A program made the position numbers and the translations under genes. Under the pieces are notes generated by a model. The model saw only the letters and a program-made list of their open reading frames with translations. It ran no database searches and was not told the DNA's origin. A stretch of DNA of 64,000 bases from Diphasiastrum complanatum (lineage: Eukaryota > Streptophyta > Lycopodiopsida > Lycopodiales > Lycopodiaceae), in assembly GCA_029204225.1 (NCBI GenBank), contig CM055098.1:24123367-24187366 (forward strand), in the 5' to 3' direction. Each line of letters starts with the position of its first letter. Position 1 is the stretch's first letter. Positions 1 to 11,803 of the stretch are shown piece by piece.

Positions 1-1075
1 AAACTCTATACTCCTTGCTTGACGAACCATACCGCACAAAGATTGAATGTGGCATCATCCTTCCTCCTTGTGTCCAAAGGCCTATGAACTTAGCAAGTAG
101 ACCCAAAAACCTTCAAATCTTTGAGTTTTGGTTTCTTACCAAATAGAGCTTCATCAGGTGTCATGCCTCCAATAGCATTACTCGGCAACCTATTGCACAA
201 AAAATTAGCACAAATGATGGCTTTACCCCAAAACGATTTAGGAAGAGAGGCATCAAGTCTCAAAGACTTGGCACATTCACAAAGTCTCCTATTCTTCCTC
301 TTGGCCACTCCATTTTGTTGCGGAGTGTAGGGACAAGTATACTCACACCTTATGCCATGCAAGCTACAAAACTCTTACATCCTAGAAGAAATGTATTCCC
401 CTCCATTATCAGACCTCAAAACTTTGATACTAGCATGGAGTTAATTTTCAACAAGAGCTTTGTACTTGACAAAAGTTTCAAACACCAAACTTTTCAACAA
501 TAAAATGTAGATCCAAGTGAATCTAGAATAGTCATCTATGAAGATCACATACATCTTTGCACCTCCATTTGATTAATGAGAAAAGTTAAGCACATCCGAA
601 TGAATAATTTCCAAAGGAGTGAGAGATCTAATGATTGACCTTGAAAAAGCAAGCTTGTGTGTCTTTTAAAGACTAGAAGCTTCACAATTCTTACCACTCT
701 TGGTAAAGGAGTTGGGTAAGCCAAGTGCTAACCCCTTCTTGCACATCATCTCCATGGATTTGAAGTAAGGATGACCTACCTCTTGTGCCAAAGCTCCACT
801 TGAGAAATTGCCTCCTTTGCCATCATCACACTCACATTAGAAACACTTGCATCAAGCATAAACAGCCTCCCTTGCTTAGAGCCATTTGCCATGCACTTAT
901 TATCCTTGAGAGTAGAGTAAACACCATGCTTGAAATGAACATCAAAGCCTTTATCCATCAATTGACCCACACTCAAAAGATTTTTGGCAATAGAAGGCAC
1001 AAGATGATGGGATTCCTTTTACATATGACAAGTTATTACAAGAATCTGAATCAGCACATGTATCGCCTACACCAA
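1..1075 (-). mobile_element. Ty1-copia pol fragment (GAG-pre-integrase and integrase core), degraded
   Basis: Read on the minus strand, 776-1000 encodes a GAG-pre-integrase-like segment (NLLSVGQLMDKGF, ending LWHKR). It is followed towards lower coordinates by an integrase core: the IHSD region near 600, SDNGGEY near 410, then TPQQNGVAKRKNR near 300 and a downstream KSFWGKA...NRLP block. This is the usual Ty1-copia order. Frame breaks separate the pieces. The residue normally read as the catalytic Glu of GVAERKN is Lys here, so the integrase is catalytically dead as read. The element runs off the window at position 1. No LTR was identified. Confidence 0.85.
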
Positions 1076-1080
1076 CTCAT

Positions 1081-1565
1081 TTGCCTAGAGAAGCCTTGGT
1101 AGAGACAAGAAAAAGGAAAGAGAGGCCAAGTATTTGGGATACTTATTCACCACCGACTTCACTATTTGGAAGCATCCTACACTTTTTACTAGATAGTTAC
1201 CTAGGTGCTATTATGAGACTATCAAAGATGGAGTCATCTTGGAACAGGGAGAGTCAAGTAAATAGGGAGGTAGAAGATTGGCAAGGCTTCAGAAGCAGCA
1301 TGAGGATCAAGTTCCAGCTCAAGATCAAGATCAAAATCAACATGAGGATGGACATGGGTATGGGGATGTACATTTTACGTTCATGGCTACGATATTAGAA
1401 ACGAAAGATCCATCTACTTTTAGAGAATTTAGACGAAAGCTATGGATGAGGAGTACAACTCTATTATGAAGAACAAAGACTGGGAGGCCTGTGCGTTTAC
1501 CAACAGGGGAAAAGGCTGGTTGTAAATGGATTAATAGAACCAAGTACAAATTAGATTGTTGATCA
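1081..1565 (+). mobile_element. Ty1-copia linker / start of reverse transcriptase, fragment
   Basis: On the plus strand, after a frame change near 1440, the text reads MDEEYNSIMKNKDWE and then AGCKWINRTKYKLD. This matches the conserved start of the copia reverse transcriptase (EE...SI.KN..W....GCKWI.KTKYK). It is cut off by a stop at about 1559. It runs opposite to the copia fragment at 1-1075, so the two come from different elements or an inverted joint. The upstream part has a Gln/Asp-rich stretch typical of the integrase-RT linker. Confidence 0.65.
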
Positions 1566-2260
1566 AAGTTTTGGCAGTTTTCAAGCAATTTTTGAGAATT
1601 TTCTGTAATAACACTGATGCATATCTCTGTGTATTGAGTGTAATCATTTCTCTAGACTTGATAATAATTGTTTTGAGTTCTGGAAGGCTTACGTGTTAAT
1701 TAAATAGTTGTTTTGAGTAGTTGCGGATTGTGCATGGATACTATTTCAATTCTATAATAGAAATAAATAGTGTGGTATGACAAACTATAATGGAATGGCT
1801 ATACGTATTGATTTTTATGCATAAGTGTACAACTTAGGTGAGCCTACACGAACCAATCCCCAAGGATGTAAATGAAACAACAAGCAGTTTAGAATCTCTT
1901 GCATGTCAGCTATTACATGTTGAATAATGCATGTCAAATACTATTATCTATCCAGTGTGGATAATTTCTAAAGTGGTTGAATCGATTGTAAACTTGGTTT
2001 TTAAGAGCCACATTAGTTAGAAATGGAACGTAATCAATTTTGTGGTAGATATGATGTAAGCTAGGAATCTATTATCTTTTAGAACTATTTGCAGGTTCCT
2101 ATTGGTTACATAGAGTTTTTTAATGTCATGTGAGTGGCCTTATTGGATTCTGAATAGAATTCAGTCAATTATAAGGTCACGGTTGTGTTAGCACATATTG
2201 ATAAAATAAATTTATCTATCAGTTGAACATAGACATTTTCTCGTGCTTAGGTAATCAACA
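1566..2260. other. AT-rich non-coding stretch, no gene seen
   Basis: No long open frame and no recognisable motif. It lies between the copia RT fragment and a decayed gypsy gag. It may include the degenerate LTR or leader of either element, but no paired terminal repeat, PBS or polypurine tract was found. Confidence 0.4.
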
Positions 2261-2261
2261 A

Positions 2262-3480
2262 TGGCTGACAACCACACTGCAACTGCAAATGGAGTTGCTA
2301 TGGATAGCATGCACCTATCTTCAGATTCGTCAATAGTTAAGTGAAGTACTTAATGGAATGAACAATTGCAATAGCCTACTAGATCGGGAAATGGAAATAT
2401 TACTTATACAGATGAAAACCTTGGCATTACCTAACTTAAGTTTTCAGCTTGAGATGTATACGGGGGAGAAGGGATAAAAAACCAAAGATAGTAGAGGATT
2501 GATTAGTGTAATGGAATAGCTACTATAATTTTCATAATACTCCTGAAGAAAAGAGAATAGAGACTGTAGTTCTATTTCTTTGTCGCAAGCCATCCTTGTG
2601 GTGGCGGGATTTGCAACTTAAGCCAACAGCTTGGGGGAGCAGTTTATGGGGTTTTTAAGGAATCTTTCTGGTAGTTGATGATTTAGACTACTACCAAAGA
2701 TTCATTACTCATCCAAGAATTCATGAATTTGTTGACAAAGGTTTTGTCATTTGATTCAATATTGGCGTTGTGGCCATTTGCCAACCAATTATCAGATTGA
2801 GTGCAAGAGGAATGTCTTTCACATGCTGGATGATGTGATCTGGATGGGAAAGCCTATGATTCTACTGTGGTAGCATCAAGGAAGCAGTTGCAGCAAAGGC
2901 TATCAACATCCAAACCAAAGAAAGGAAAGAAGAGAGTTCAGGAACAAACTCGGATCAAGTACTTCAACAAGCTGGCATAACTTGCATTAGAACATTAGAA
3001 GAAGAAACTCATATTGTCTCAGACGAAGGCCAAGAAAGCACATGTGATTGCATTTGCAATTGCAACAAGTCTGGACATGTGATGAAGTACTGCCCACAGA
3101 GAAGGAAATTGATGGCTTGAGTAAATGAAATGTTGGGTGAGAAAGGTATGAAACTAGAGTGACCTAGTTTTTGAGTGTGATTGTTGATTTAGTATTGTTT
3201 TTTTGCCAAACGAGTTGTTTCGTTTCAAAGGCACTGTATTTAATCAAGAAGCTACGTGTTTTTGGATAGTGGATCTACTCACAATTTCTTGTGTAAAAAC
3301 TCAGTTTGCCAACTCAAACCATGGATATAAGATATATCTAGCTTTAGGAGTAGACATGGAGACTTGGGACATGAAAGTGATTTCTCAGTTGTGATTCAAG
3401 AGCATAGGGAATTAATTACTTTCCATGTTTTAGCTTAGCTTGTATAGATGAAATTTCGGGTTATGAGTAATTATTTAGCA
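2262..3480 (+). mobile_element. Ty3-gypsy gag-protease remnant
   Basis: Several short frames on the plus strand line up in gag-protease order. An ATG at 2262 is followed by a capsid-like segment around 2510-2640 with SLWWRDLQL. A retroviral-type zinc-knuckle remnant (CNCNKSGHVMKYCP) lies near 3050-3105. A retropepsin active-site segment (LDSGSTHNFL) lies near 3255-3290. Stops and frameshifts separate every block, so this is a dead copy. RT and integrase were not found downstream. Protease Ser instead of Thr after Asp (DSG) is common in this family. Confidence 0.7.
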
Positions 3481-6400
3481 AATCAAACTTTTGAAACGTT
3501 GATTATGAGAAGCATGTACTCTCTTTCAAAGAGGAGGAAAAAGTAGTTACAGTGTTTGACGACAAGTATGTACAGCTATTTTCACATGGTCTCTATTATT
3601 GATTCAATGGAAATTGTTGATATTTCACTGTATGATATGTATTCTTGATTTGCAATGCCTATTTTGGAGTTTTTGAAAGATGCTCTAAGCAGAGATTGAG
3701 CGAATTTTTGCACAAAATCCCGATCATCCTTGTAGAATCAACACATTCTAGCTACTGCATTCTGTTAGGCTTCGAATGAGCCTCTCAAATCTGAGTTTCT
3801 AGCTAACACATTGCCAGAACTATAACAAATTCTTTCATATTAATGCTAGTTGAGTGACAAACACACGGATTGTACGGACGTTAGCCTTGATTCCTCACCA
3901 CTCTATAACATTACAATTTTTGCATTTACCATTCAATTTGACAGCATAACATTAAGGAAAAGCACTCGCAATTGCTAGAGAGAAACCTCCAACTTTATAA
4001 TAGAACAAGTGATAAGAGTGCTACATGAAGCTAACTGGTCTAAGGTGAATAGAGTACTACATGCCACGTGTTGTTTTACCCTGAGAATACACTGTACTGC
4101 TCATGGATGAAGGTCAAATCTTTCAGAGTACTCACTACCAAAGAGAGAGTCCTCGTTGCAAGTAAGGTATTGAATTGCTCAATGTGCTAGTTGGAAAACC
4201 AGCGCTAGGCAGCAGGGGATGAACTGTAAACTTTTCACTAAAAATCCAAGCTTTTATGAACAGAATTTGATTGGCCAGAGAGTGTTGTTTGACAGAGCTA
4301 GTTTTAAGACAGTTTTAAGTGGAAAATTCAAAAAGATGGAGCAATTAGCTTCAACATCACATGCGGTCTAATTGGATCTTGAAATGTATTGGGCCGCCAA
4401 TTGAAGTCATTGATCTCAAAAGGTGTGGACCAGAATTAGAGCAGAATTTGTTTCTTCTTTTCTTGAGTGAAGGGCTGCAATTTCAATTCTGAGGGTATTA
4501 TTTTGTGCCCTTCTTCATACTACATAGTGAAGCTTGCTATGTTTCCTCAAAAAATTGTTTTGCTCTTTAGTGCTAGCCTTCATGATGACCTAGTTTGTCC
4601 TTCACTGGGAGAAGTGACAAAAACTTGGGACTTTGGTCTTTGTACAATTGTATGAAAGTTTTGTGGACATAATGTTTGTGCATGTGACCTGCACATATTC
4701 TTATGTGCCTACAAAGTGAGTAGGGATGTGGTAGCATTTGGTCCTCACCAATGGAGTTGATGGTCTAAGACTTTGTGGGTGGACTCCAAAAAGTTGAAGA
4801 TTGCACATCTCCTTTGTTATGTCAGGTACTATCATAGACATCACGAAGTGGATGAATCTTTAATCGATACTTATTATATATGGAGTAACTAATTGTAGAA
4901 TAGACTGTAGACTTGCCATAGATTGGACACCTTCACGATCCAGAAATTATTTCTTCATGTAATGTTTATTGTTTATTGAAAAATCTTCTCTAAGGCATGG
5001 GTGACCTGCATGCAAGGATAATTAAACTGCAGGTAATAAGCAACGAACAAAAGATACCAAAACCCTGTAACAAGAAGTATAAATTACTTCAGGTTTGTCA
5101 GAGATAAGAAGAGGTTTGAAAGACGAAAGTATGAATGGGCTTCAGCTTCCTTAAATTACTGCTTTATAAGTAGATTCATCAGTCTGCTAGAGTGGAGGTC
5201 CAGTTATCTAAACAGTTTTGCAAATTTTTTGAAATTAGATATCTGGCAACCATAGATTTTAATATTCGTTAACCTTCAGTGTGTTTTTTCTAAGAGGCCA
5301 AAGAATGCTTCTGCAACATGAACTGGAGTGCTTGATCTCCGATGCTTGTTAATTTGTAAAGAGGGGACCATAGAGTCCTCTTTCTCCTTTCGAGTTTCTA
5401 GAAAGCCCTATGTTACCAAGCTCAGATCATGCAGGTTAGCAGATCACAACTCTACATTGCCGATTGATTATCAATCTTCAACCAAATATCCAGATCCATC
5501 ATTTATAAACTGGTCTGTAGGCCATTCTACAAAGGAACACTACCTCATAGTCCTCTTTTGAAGCTCTCAATACCTATAATCAACGAGATGAGACAATTGT
5601 CTCTAATTTCTGGAATCCACATTGGATTAGGAAAAAGGGCCCCTTCCCTGTTTGTGTGCTCTCAGAAGCTCATGGCCGTTCTAATGTGTCTAGCGTTTTT
5701 CATATGACCAAGGGGATTAAGTGGATTCGGTGAAACTAATCAGGTACTTCAGGGGTCTACATGATTTAATAAGGTCCTAATAGAGCAACGTATAAGCTCT
5801 AATGACATGTCCCAATTGTACCTTGTTGAGATAAGCAATCTTTATTACTGATATGCAATTGCTTGATGCTTGCTTGATTGAGAAGTTTCTGTTGAGCCAA
5901 GCATTTCTGTATATTCACAAACTATGTGCAGACTGCTAGCAAAGCTGCTTCACTATATGCTGGTACTTGTTTCTCATGATGTGAATGCACATTCACGGGG
6001 GTCCTCCCAGAAGCATTTGCATTATGGTAGCATTAGCTTTTCAATGTTAAAATTGAAGGCTGAGACTTTTCATGTATCTGTTTACTAGTGTTGCTACCAC
6101 TGGATGCCTCGTATACACACAAATGATCATCATAGCTGCTGGATCTGAGGAATTCATTTCAAGCTTGAGAAGGCTACAGGAACACTTAGGCTTGCTCTGA
6201 TTTTCACGACATTTGCTGAGTGCTTTCTCATAGTTAAATCTTTATTTTTAATTTTTGTCTAGCAGGATAGAAATTCAACAGTATATGAAGGAGGATCTTT
6301 TAACTCTTGCAAAAACAGGCTGTAACTTGTGTGCACTGTAGGAAGAAACATATATCTCCTTCAGATGGATGTCAAAGTAACTACCAACTTAACATAAAAG

Positions 6401-6579
6401 TAAATGCTTGAACATGCGAGCTCTATAAGCATATTGCTTTGGGAGTTTACAAAACAAAATAGATATTGAGTAGGTGCTTTTGATGCACCTTATATTGTTT
6501 TTTGTCGAATCCAGGGGGGTGCATTTAGAATTTGGATTTTCAAGTTGGGTTCAGAACTTTTACAAATCTCTTTCTACAG
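3481..6579. other. NTRC: Presumed NTRC intron sequence with no recognisable gene
   Basis: About 3.1 kb without a convincing coding frame. It precedes the acceptor at 6578-6579, so at least its right part must be intron if NTRC is transcribed through it. The exon that should carry the CGPC thioredoxin active site was looked for on the plus strand and not seen, so it probably lies upstream of the window. Confidence 0.5.
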
Positions 6580-6710
6580 GTTATTGACGAGTTTGAAAAG
6601 GAAATTCATTTTGTGGAGATTGATATTGAAGAAGATCCGGAAATTGCTGAAGCTGGGGGTGTGATGGGCACACCATTTGTTCAGTTTTTTAAGAACAAAG
6701 AAAAGCTGAA
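6580..6710 (+). CDS. NTRC: NTRC penultimate exon (thioredoxin domain)
   Basis: NADPH-dependent thioredoxin reductase C is a plastid flavoprotein that fuses an NTR module to a C-terminal thioredoxin domain and passes electrons from NADPH to 2-Cys peroxiredoxins. This 131-nt exon encodes the middle of the thioredoxin domain: the [16 protein letters not shown] block, then the cis-Pro loop [10 protein letters not shown]. That wording is characteristic of NTRC rather than of free plant thioredoxins. The acceptor is ctacag|GTTATTG and the donor CTGAA|gtatgt. The exon ends in phase 2 and joins exactly to 9009. The CGPC active-site exon is not in view. Cis-Pro is conserved, and Phe replaces the Cys that I recall following it in Arabidopsis NTRC. 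Confidence 0.9.
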
Positions 6711-9008
6711 GTATGTCCTCATTACCCTCTGTTCTTTGTAGTTTCATTTGCTTGCACTAGCAGAATTAACTAACAATGTAGGGCCCAGCAGTCTTTTTTT
6801 TCAAACAAGTCAGCATTGGCTTGTTTTGTGCTTTACAAACTAGATGAACCGTTTGAAGGCCAGTGCTTCAGTGCAAAGCATTGTTTTTTCCATGTCATAT
6901 TTTCATAATTTTCTTTTTGAAGAGGAAAAGACAACATAGAACTTCATATGCAGTATTTCTTGAGCTACTTTCCTGCAACAATGGAACTTATCATAAACGG
7001 CTGTTTCCACCAAACTGCTATTTCTGGTTCAGCATTCCTTCACCCACGTTTCTGTATGCCATTTTATCTTTATTGTTAAATCTTTGAAGGTAACTGCTCG
7101 TTCATAATCTTGAGCATGCGAGCTTTAGAAGCTAGTGGTTTTAACTCCGTTGATGCGGCTGTTTATTCAGAGACTGTCTTTTTATGTGTTTGTAATAAAC
7201 CTGAGAGTTGTGTGGCTGCTAATGCATGCTCAGAACAAGCAGTCTATCCACAGTAAGTAATAAAGTTAACAAATACTTTTAGATTGCATTTTTCTGAACA
7301 TTAAGCTGACATTGACTTGTTAGCTGTGCTAAGTGCCATCAGAGCACATTCTAGGACCCCAATGCTCCTGGAACGCTATCTGGGAGCTCTTTTGCCTTAA
7401 GTTTTCTGTAGTTTCATGTAAAGAAAATTTCTATGCTGTTCAGGGTTAATAATGATAGTCGTATAACCAAAAAATAAAGATAGTAAAACTGTTAATAGTG
7501 ATTTTTGCTACATTCAATTACAAGAGTGAAAATCAACCTTGGGTTTTCGATATAAGCTTATGCTGAGCTGCAACAAACATGGATGCCACAGCTGCTCTCT
7601 ATTGCTCTTTGCCACTCTCCTACCCCTGGCTCATTTGATCCCTTATTAATTTGCTTGGCTCAAATGTCTCTTGGCCTTTTAGGAAGATCGAGCTCTCATT
7701 TTGGCAACTTTTGTAAGTATTCATTCCAATAATCCTCCCATTCTCTATCTTTACCTTGTCCAATCTAGAGAGAAGTATTGTAGCTGCCCTGTCTTTTGAT
7801 TCTTCCAGCTTCATTCTCTGTTGACAGCAAATGAGCCTCCAGAACACCTTTTGGATGATTATGATGTGATCATGTAAAATTTCTACTGCTGCAATTTTCC
7901 CTTGTCTATGTACCTCAAATTTGAATTTGTTGTCATGGCTAAAAAATTCAGCTTTCCCAATAGCCCAATGAAATGGGCATGATTACCCTCTTTGATTATT
8001 GGGATTAGTTTTTGGGTTCTCCGCAAAGGGTGTAGCGGACAGATTCCATTGCTTCAATGCTAGTAGAATCAAGTGTAATAATTACCATCATGTACACATG
8101 CAAACATTCAAAGAAAACCTGCACCCTTTGACTATATCTTTGAACATTTGAACTAGACATTTTCCTAGCATCCTCTTGAGATAGGTGACCAGGCTTATTG
8201 TCACTGGGCCTTCATCAAGTCTAGTTTAGAAACAGACTAATGCGACCTTGTTTTGACTTTTTGGGGTTCTAGTGGACTTTCAAGACTATATCTATATATT
8301 ATTCCAAAGTATGATGCAACTTACATTAGCTCTCCATATCAATGTTCACTCCAATTGTATGGATGAGCTTATTTGAGAGTCCCCCTTGAGATCTGAAGCA
8401 CTGCAAGACCCCTAGCAGTAAGGTTAGATTCGTTGAAGTAGGATCCACAAGGGTAGATTTTGCTTTTTATAATGGCATTCTGCTGAATCAATTCTGCTAC
8501 TTGCTTTTTACAGATCTGGGTTTAGAATAAGAGCTGTTGGATTTGTTAGAAGCAGGATCCTATATCTATACTGAAATTTGAGTTTCTCAAAACATGCAGA
8601 CGTAAATATTGGAATCTATTAGGGAACATGTGAACTTGCTGTTGTTGTAAAATCGACCAAGGCCATAATTCTACAGTATTTTAGTGAACCTATCACAATG
8701 CTAACCAGTTTCATCAGGAAACTGAAATGTTCCCAGAAAAGAATTGCAGAAAAATAACCTTCTCAAAACGATTCAAAAGCCTTCAAATGACAATTGCCAC
8801 AGAGATTATTTCTTCAAGGGAGACCTCAAAAGCAAAGCTCCTTTAGGAGAAAGCTTACAAGGCAGAGCATGCTTTATTCGTTGTTCATATTTCAGTGGGG
8901 GATTCATTCTCAATTGACATTTTGCTACTTTATGTTCTGTTTTTGCATGATAATCTTTGAATGTAAGATTTATTCATAACTAAGCCTCATTTATCGTCTA
9001 CGATGCAG
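6711..9008 (+). other. NTRC: NTRC last intron (2298 bp)
   Basis: Bounded by donor gtatgt and acceptor gatgcag. It contains only short frames and no recognised transposon domain. Its AT-rich make-up is typical of plant introns. Confidence 0.75.
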
Positions 9009-9069
9009 GGAATTTTCTGGTGTGAAGATGAAACGAGATTATCGTGAATTCATTGTGGCAAATAAATAA
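9009..9069 (+). CDS. NTRC: NTRC terminal exon
   Basis: The last 61 coding nucleotides. Joined to the exon ending at 6710 they give KLKEFSGVKMKRDYREF, the C-terminal helix of the NTRC thioredoxin domain, ending VANK and a TAA at 9067-9069. The family ends in almost the same residues (SGVKMKKEYREFIE-NK), so the stop is authentic. Phase (2+1) and splice consensus are intact, which argues for a functional gene rather than a processed pseudogene. Confidence 0.9.
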
Positions 9070-9200
9070 GGAGAGTCTGAATTTCTTGATGGCATCGAGG
9101 AAGGAGATGTGTTTGTATAACTATCTACTTCACAAGATTAGGTGCCAGTGCTGTGTGGATTATTATTTAGAATAAATGCTTAAATTAATCAAACGCTATG
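9070..9200 (+). terminator. NTRC: NTRC 3' UTR with candidate polyadenylation signal
   Basis: A canonical AATAAA at 9171-9176 lies about 100 nt after the NTRC stop codon, within a T-rich context. The position fits a plant near-upstream element. The cleavage site cannot be read from sequence alone. Confidence 0.5.
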
Positions 9201-9426
9201 GCCATTTTTTAACATGAACAAAATGGTCATTCATTTCTGTGTTTGTGTGACAAAGAAAGGCTGATCAGGTCAATGTTGTGGCAATTTACAGATTACATTA
9301 GCATCCAATTTTTGTAAACAGATATGCTGTAGTGACAAATGGCCAGAGGAGATTATAGTCAAGGTCTTCTGAAAATGCCTTAACCTTCCACACCTAATAT
9401 CAGGACCTTAAACTTGAGAAGTACCT

Positions 9427-9447
9427 CTCTCTCTCTCTCTCTCTCTG
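9427..9447 (+). repeat. (CT)n microsatellite
   Basis: A short uninterrupted CT run of about ten units downstream of NTRC. Confidence 0.9.
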
Positions 9448-9641
9448 CCTGCTTTATTTTCTATACTCCTTTCCTGTGTTTGGACACTCATCATTTGCAA
9501 AATAGCAAGGGCTAAATGTTTTTCTCAAGTGTGTATCCAAAGATAAGACCTTGAAGGCCTCTAGCAATCTAGTCATCTTTAAAGCTCAATTCTTCAGGAG
9601 CGCATTGAAGACGCATGAGCATTGCTCTTTAATCATGCCTT

Positions 9642-9845
9642 GGAAAACCAAGGAACATAATCACGCCCACGTTCGAAGGCGTGGTGTGACTGGCCAACAA
9701 AAGTCACGTTAAACAAAGAAGTCTGATTGAAAGTTGTGTCAAATTCACTCCTAGTAGTGACAATGCTCCACATCTTTTGCTTTGAATCGACAATCTGGAC
9801 ATGTACCGAGGCAGTTATCATATTTGAGGGATCTGTTGTCTGCAT
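9642..9845 (-). other. Unidentified protein-like stretch, possible terminal exon
   Basis: The minus strand reads an open frame with good protein-like composition, including VHVQIVDSKQKMWSIV, LFNVTFVGQSHHAFERGRD and YVPWFSKA before a stop. A possible acceptor (gaatgcag) precedes it near 9840. I do not recognise the family. It could be the last exon of an unidentified minus-strand gene, convergent with NTRC, or an old coding remnant. Confidence 0.3.
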
Positions 9846-10839
9846 TCAGGAACGAATGTGATGCTTCCAGTTTTATTTCTCCACGTAGCTTGTAGAGTCA
9901 TTCTAATTTAGCATTGTCCAGACTGGAACATGCATATGCATATACAGGTGCTAACCTTGAAGGTTATAGTTCAACACAGATTTACTAGTTTTTCATAAGG
10001 CCATAAGCGAGCATTGGAGCTAATCATAGTTACGAGCAAATGTTTGCAAGAATCTTTACAAGATGGCAAAGAGGGGTTTTTCGTTTGAAAATGTTGCCCT
10101 AAAACATACCTACTTTAATACTTGTTTTTGCTTAGAACTTTGTTTGGAAACTTGTAGGAGCATTTACTCATTAGATTATATAAGTAAAACAACAAATAAT
10201 AGTGTACAGAGCCTAGGCTACATAAATTTGAAAATTTTGAAGCATTTGCTCATTTATTTACTCATGTTTACATTACAAATTGACTTGGACATTTGACATG
10301 TTTTTTTATTGAACCACCGCTGAAGATGGTTGGCAAACATGTCAAACACAGATGAGTTTGCAAGTCTGCAAACACCATAAAATGCATTTGCTGGTGGAGC
10401 TAATACATTCCACAAGATCATCCCACCGTGTTGACGGATTTTGGGTTAGGGGCTGAAGATTCACACTTACCATAAAAAAATAATGCTAAGACTAGAGATG
10501 GATTGTTGGCATCTGCTTTTCTTAATAGGCTCTACCTGCAAAGCTGTTTTTAATTTTTCTCATTGAGAATAGTGGAATGTACATGCTCTAATGAATTATT
10601 CTAGACAATTGCTTCTTGTTGGAGTCAATCTCAATCAACAAGGTGATGCCTTGTGTTCCATACTTTGCTATCTCTGTGAAGAAGATTTTGCTTCTTCGAT
10701 ATTGGCGAAGTCCAATTGGGAGGACTTTGTTAGGAAAGAATGCTAGACACACTATCTACAGCGTTTGCAGTAGTATGAGATCAGTGAAGAGCACAGTTTC
10801 TTGCAGAGCGTATTTTTGCACTTAAACAGTCAGAGTACT

Positions 10840-11080
10840 AAATGTGAGAATGTATATGCCGGAATCAGTGGATTGGAATTCCTGCCAGATTCTAGGCAAT
10901 CAGCTGTCAGCTGCATGATATTCCTAGCCTCATCATCCACATCCGAGAGTTCAAAGTCTTGCATTTTGTGAGCAATTATGTAAGGCTTAATTATCCTATT
11001 TTTGGATGCCAAGGCCTGCAACCTCATTACCTTCTTAAGCTCAATTTTCTACAGTTTTTTCCAATCAAATGTACCCTTCA
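10840..11080 (-). other. Unidentified degraded coding stretch
   Basis: On the minus strand a frame reads GTFDWKKL, one in-frame TAG, then KIELKKVMRLQALASKNRI and further acidic text DFELSDVDDEARNIMQLTAD. Composition is protein-like, but the stop and lack of clear splice sites suggest a decayed remnant. It may belong with the stretch at 9642-9845. No family was recognised. Confidence 0.25.
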
Positions 11081-11780
11081 ATCCTTGACGTCATTCACAT
11101 CTTTCCAGGCCAGTGACAGGTCAGATGACCTTGCATAATGTAGGCAGTTCTAGGGATGGTTCCGTTCTGTTTGGTAAGTTCACATCAAGATGAATTGACA
11201 GCTCAATGGCAGCATTCTGGAGTCCTTTGTTTTCCCAGGTTTCAGAATCTAAGAACTTTGGGAATCACAATCAAGCAGAAGTGCACCTCATCATTCAGTG
11301 CATGTTGTATCCTTTGTTTAAACCATTGGTACGTTCCATTCTCATCTAAGCCATTGGGTAAATTGCCGTGTCTTTACAATTGATTTCCCTTAATGTCATA
11401 ATAAGGGATAGTTATAGTAAGATGCTTAATTGTGTGGGTAGTTTTGTGCATTTACTCATTGGTCCCAGGCTAACGATGCAATTTCAATGTATTCTTAAAT
11501 TATTTGAAGTGTGCCAAATTAGAGTTTATGTTTGATCTTCAATATGAAGCACATTAATCTATTGAATCCTTCCACCATTGAGGTGTCTTTATACTTTTAC
11601 AACATTCTTGCACTAGGATACTTGTCCCCGGATCGTACGAGGGCTGAGTTCATCTTTCTTACCACTACCTAATAGACATTGCTAGAAGCCTTTGCACTAT
11701 AGGTTAAATGAGATGCTCTTAAGGGAGGTGTGGGTGGAACGTACAATATCTATTCTCAAGAAAGTTAACATGAAGAGTCC
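11081..11780. other. Non-coding stretch, no feature recognised
   Basis: Only short frames. No terminal repeats, zinc-knuckle or polymerase motifs were seen on either strand. Confidence 0.4.
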
Positions 11781-11803
11781 GAAGCACTACTGACCCGATA
11801 AAT

